The position numbers and the translations under genes were made by a program. From Arbacia lixula (Eukaryota > Echinodermata > Echinoidea > Arbacioida > Arbaciidae), in the NCBI GenBank assembly GCA_963669155.1, contig OZ022589.1, positions 859,127 to 923,126 on the forward strand: 64,000 bases of DNA, read 5' to 3'. The notes under the pieces are model-generated. The model saw nothing but the letters and a program-made list of their open reading frames with translations, had not been told where the DNA came from and did not search any database. This document shows positions 61,372-64,000 of the stretch, in pieces (position 1 is the stretch's first letter; the number at the start of each line of letters is the position of its first letter).

Positions 61372-62639
61372 CGGGAGGGATTTCTGACTCAGGCATTATC
61401 TGAGCATCCTCGCACTTAATGATGGCCAAAGCGATTTAAAACCTCCGCAAGAGGTGAGAAAACATGTGAAAGGTCTGAGAAACGGTGATGTTATGGCAAG
61501 CCGTGTGAACGTACCTTAGTGAGAGAGAGAGAGAGCGTCAGGAAACTATGACGCCTAGGACCACGTATGAAGTAGTGAAGTGTGTAGTGATAGGACACGA
61601 CTGCCTCCTCTTTAGCAACACTAGTATTCTTCATCAATCCATGGGTTTGCCTTGGAACAGTGACGCTTGCATAACAATCTCGCCACGGGTATATTCAAGT
61701 TCATGTTTTCTTCATCCGCGGAGCAATGACCGTGAAGAAAATGTGAATTCCGATCGATATGGAGAGTGAAAGCCTATACCTCTCTCATACTCCCCATGCA
61801 TGTCACGTCTTGCATTCAAATTCATAGCTTGTGGTCGCACATAACGATGTTAACAATAATATGTAAATTTATCATGAAACAGATGGGAATACGTTTACGC
61901 TCTACGAGCATCTTTGAATGATAAGTGATCGCGCTACCTCGAAGATCAATGTCGGAATTTACGCGGAAAAGCGGTAGAGGCAGCATCCTTTTTGCCTATC
62001 AACCAATGCTCGCTCTGCTTCGAGTTTCAGGGAAACTGAAATTGGATGGGTCATGAACGGCGGTTTATCCGAGTCACGTGACAAGCCGTTTATATCAGGC
62101 TTTGGAAAATGATCAGGAGAGTGCTACTGGGAAAGAGATGTAGAGACATCATACCCTGGTGGCGAAAGCCATCGCCTGTACCTGTTATCTAAATCAACCA
62201 TAATCATTATCTGTTCGATTTGACTGAACAGAAACTTGGTGCAGGCAGATCTTGGGTTTGGAAACAGACACACAGCTCCAAGGAGCTCGTCATGTGGTTT
62301 GTCACATCTGATGTATTAGCAGGGGAAGTGAATGACTGGCATCTTGGGCAGGCAGTCAATCGGCAGCGCTCGCTCGTTCTATAGAAATCGTGAGCGTTTT
62401 ATTTTTCGTCTCGCGAAATCTCACGCGCAGATTTTGCTGCACGTAGATTATGAAGGAATTTGACATGCTCGCGAGATCTTTTGCTGGGGTCTTCTGTAAG
62501 CATACTGATCAGGATTTTTTTAGACAGGGATTGAGATTGTATGTTTCTTAATACATTTTTTTAGTTTTTATCGAAATCCGCAAAGGAGTTTTTATGTTAT
62601 TTGCCTTCAAAAACAGGCCTCAATTTTTTTTTTAAATAT
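61372..62639. other. Right flank, no gene seen
   Basis: A short GA run is at 61521-61534. Otherwise non-repetitive sequence without a supported exon. Confidence 0.5.
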
Positions 62640-63037
62640 GTAAGCTCTCAGACCTTGCTGGATGCTGACCCTTCTATGGATTGTACGGCAACGACAGTTA
62701 CGGCTCTAAAAAGCCAATACTTCAGCGGAGATTCTGATTCCAATATTGTTTGGGCTCAAAAATAAAACATTTGAGCTATTCGTCTTCAAAGTGACGCGAG
62801 ATTTCAGAAATCGTACGGACTTCGCAACCGATATATACGTAAGCTCCCAGACTTTGCTGGATCCTGACCCTTCTACAAATTGAACGGCAATACCAGTTAC
62901 AGCTTTGGAAAGCCGGTACTCCAGCGGAGAATTTGATTCCAGTTTTGTTTGGGCTCAAAAATAAAACATTTGAGCTATTCGTCTTCAAAGTGACGCGAAT
63001 TTTCAGAAATCATAAGGACTTCGCAACCGATATTCGT
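62640..63037 (+). repeat. Two tandem direct units of ~199 bp
   Basis: GTAAGCTCTCAGACCTTGCT (62640) and GTAAGCTCCCAGACTTTGCT (62839) begin near-identical units sharing TTTGGGCTCAAAAATAAAAC, then ATTTGAGCTATTCGTCTTCA and GACTTCGCAACCGATAT. The GCTGGATCCTGACCCTTCTA word also appears in the palindrome to the right. Confidence 0.92.
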
Positions 63038-63078
63038 CCGCAGGCAGCAGAAAACACACGATTTTATTTTCAGCCCGG

Positions 63079-64000
63079 TAGTCGTGACCTTCACTTTACC
63101 TCTCGAACCGCGAAAAAGGTCTCCTTTTCAAACTGCGATATCTCCATGAATATATCATATTTTTGTACACTTTCTTTTGTAACTGTATGTTGGAGGTCGA
63201 CATTTACTAAGGGTGAAAAAACATTTCATTGAAACAGGCAGAAAAATATTGAAAATTCGAGATAAATAATGTGGTTCTAATAAAAATTTAAAAAATGAAA
63301 ATAAACTCTATATTTCAATGTCAATCGCTTTTGAGCCCCTAATATTTAGAGATCATCTGAAGCGGAATTTATTGTACTTTATGGAGATACCATTATTTTT
63401 CAACCTCCCCCCATAGAAGGGTCAGGATCCAGCAAAATATCAACCATGTTCAAATCCAGAATGAGCGAGATATGACGAAGTTGTGAGCGATCCTAACCAG
63501 TCAATCATAGTCCGCGGACTATGATTGGATCGCCTTGGATCGCCGGTAGAATTTCGTTATTATCGTGGACTATGATTGGCTGGTTAGGATCGTTCACAAC
63601 TTCGTCATATCTCGCTCATTTTGGATTTGAACATGGTTGATGTTTTGCTGGATCCTGACCCTTCTATGGGGGGAGGTTAAAAAATAATGGTATCTCCATA
63701 AAGTACAATAAATTCCGCTTCAGATGATCTCTAAATGTTTAGGGCTCAAAAGCGATTGACATTGGAATATAGAGTTTATTTTATTTTTTTTAATTTGTAT
63801 TAGAACCACATATTTATCTCGAATTTGCAATATTTTTCTGCCTGTTTCAATGAAATGTTTTTTCACCCTTGGTAAATGTCGACCTCCAACATACAGTTAC
63901 AAAAGAAAGCGCACGAAAATATGATATATTCATGAAGAGATCGCAGTTTGAAAAGGAGACGTTTTCCGCGGTTCGAGAGGTCAAGTGAAGGTCACGACTA
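63079..64000. repeat. Giant inverted repeat, arms at least ~436 bp, cut by right edge
   Basis: The left arm runs from TAGTCGTGACCTTCACTT (63079) to about 63514; the right arm runs from about 63564 to AAGTGAAGGTCACGACTA at 64000. Matching blocks in opposite orientation include GGAGGTCGACATTTAC, TGCTGGATCCTGACCCTTCT, and TCGCTCAT-n-ATTTGAACATGGTTGAT. The spacer is about 50 bp and itself contains the small dyad AGTCCGCGGACT. Since the left arm continues into the direct units at 62640, the right arm probably continues beyond the window. Confidence 0.93.

Overview
This is animal genomic DNA. Its protein-coding content is spliced with GT-AG introns, it is rich in microsatellites and short inverted-repeat transposons, and its recognisable genes are metazoan adhesion-receptor and glycosylation genes. 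The long CT/GA tracts, the many TTAA-flanked foldback elements, the poly-C runs and the style of the integrin beta chains suggest a marine invertebrate deuterostome, most likely an echinoderm such as a sea urchin. That assignment is inference.

All three supported genes lie on the minus strand, read from right to left. (1) Integrin beta paralogue B occupies 56627 to 30848 as 21 exons. They encode 741 residues from the end of the PSI domain to the stop codon: hybrid and betaI domains, four I-EGF repeats, beta-tail, transmembrane helix and a cytoplasmic tail with NPIY and NPVY. Its signal-peptide and PSI exons are not in the 7.4 kb to the right and probably lie past the window edge. A long repeat-poor stretch (27.4 to 30.8 kb) may be its 3' UTR. 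(2) An intronless GT31 (beta-1,3-galactosyltransferase-like) gene lies at 19476 to 18025. (3) Integrin beta paralogue A runs from its start codon at 14450 to 822 as 13 exons (432 codons: signal peptide, PSI, hybrid, betaI) and continues off the left edge. A and B share all exon lengths and phases over the 11 overlapping exons, so they are a tandem duplicate pair. Exons 8 and 13 are far more alike than exons 5 and 9, which suggests gene conversion.

The rest is introns and intergenic DNA. It holds two LINE 3' ends (3-164 and about 31770-32010), a tRNA-derived SINE-like unit (about 24.93-25.25 kb), and several families of foldback or MITE elements, many flanked by TTAA and several present twice in inverted orientation. 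There is also a pair of elements packed with a CCCATATGGG-like motif, minisatellites with 61-110 bp units, and a very large palindrome truncated by the right edge (63079-64000). I found no CRISPR array, no intact tRNA or rRNA gene, and no new multi-gene system. The points most worth following are the mosaic divergence of the two integrins, their very short specificity loop, a duplicated intron/exon junction next to B exon 8, an integrin-like orphan exon at 3587-3658, and the terminal palindrome.
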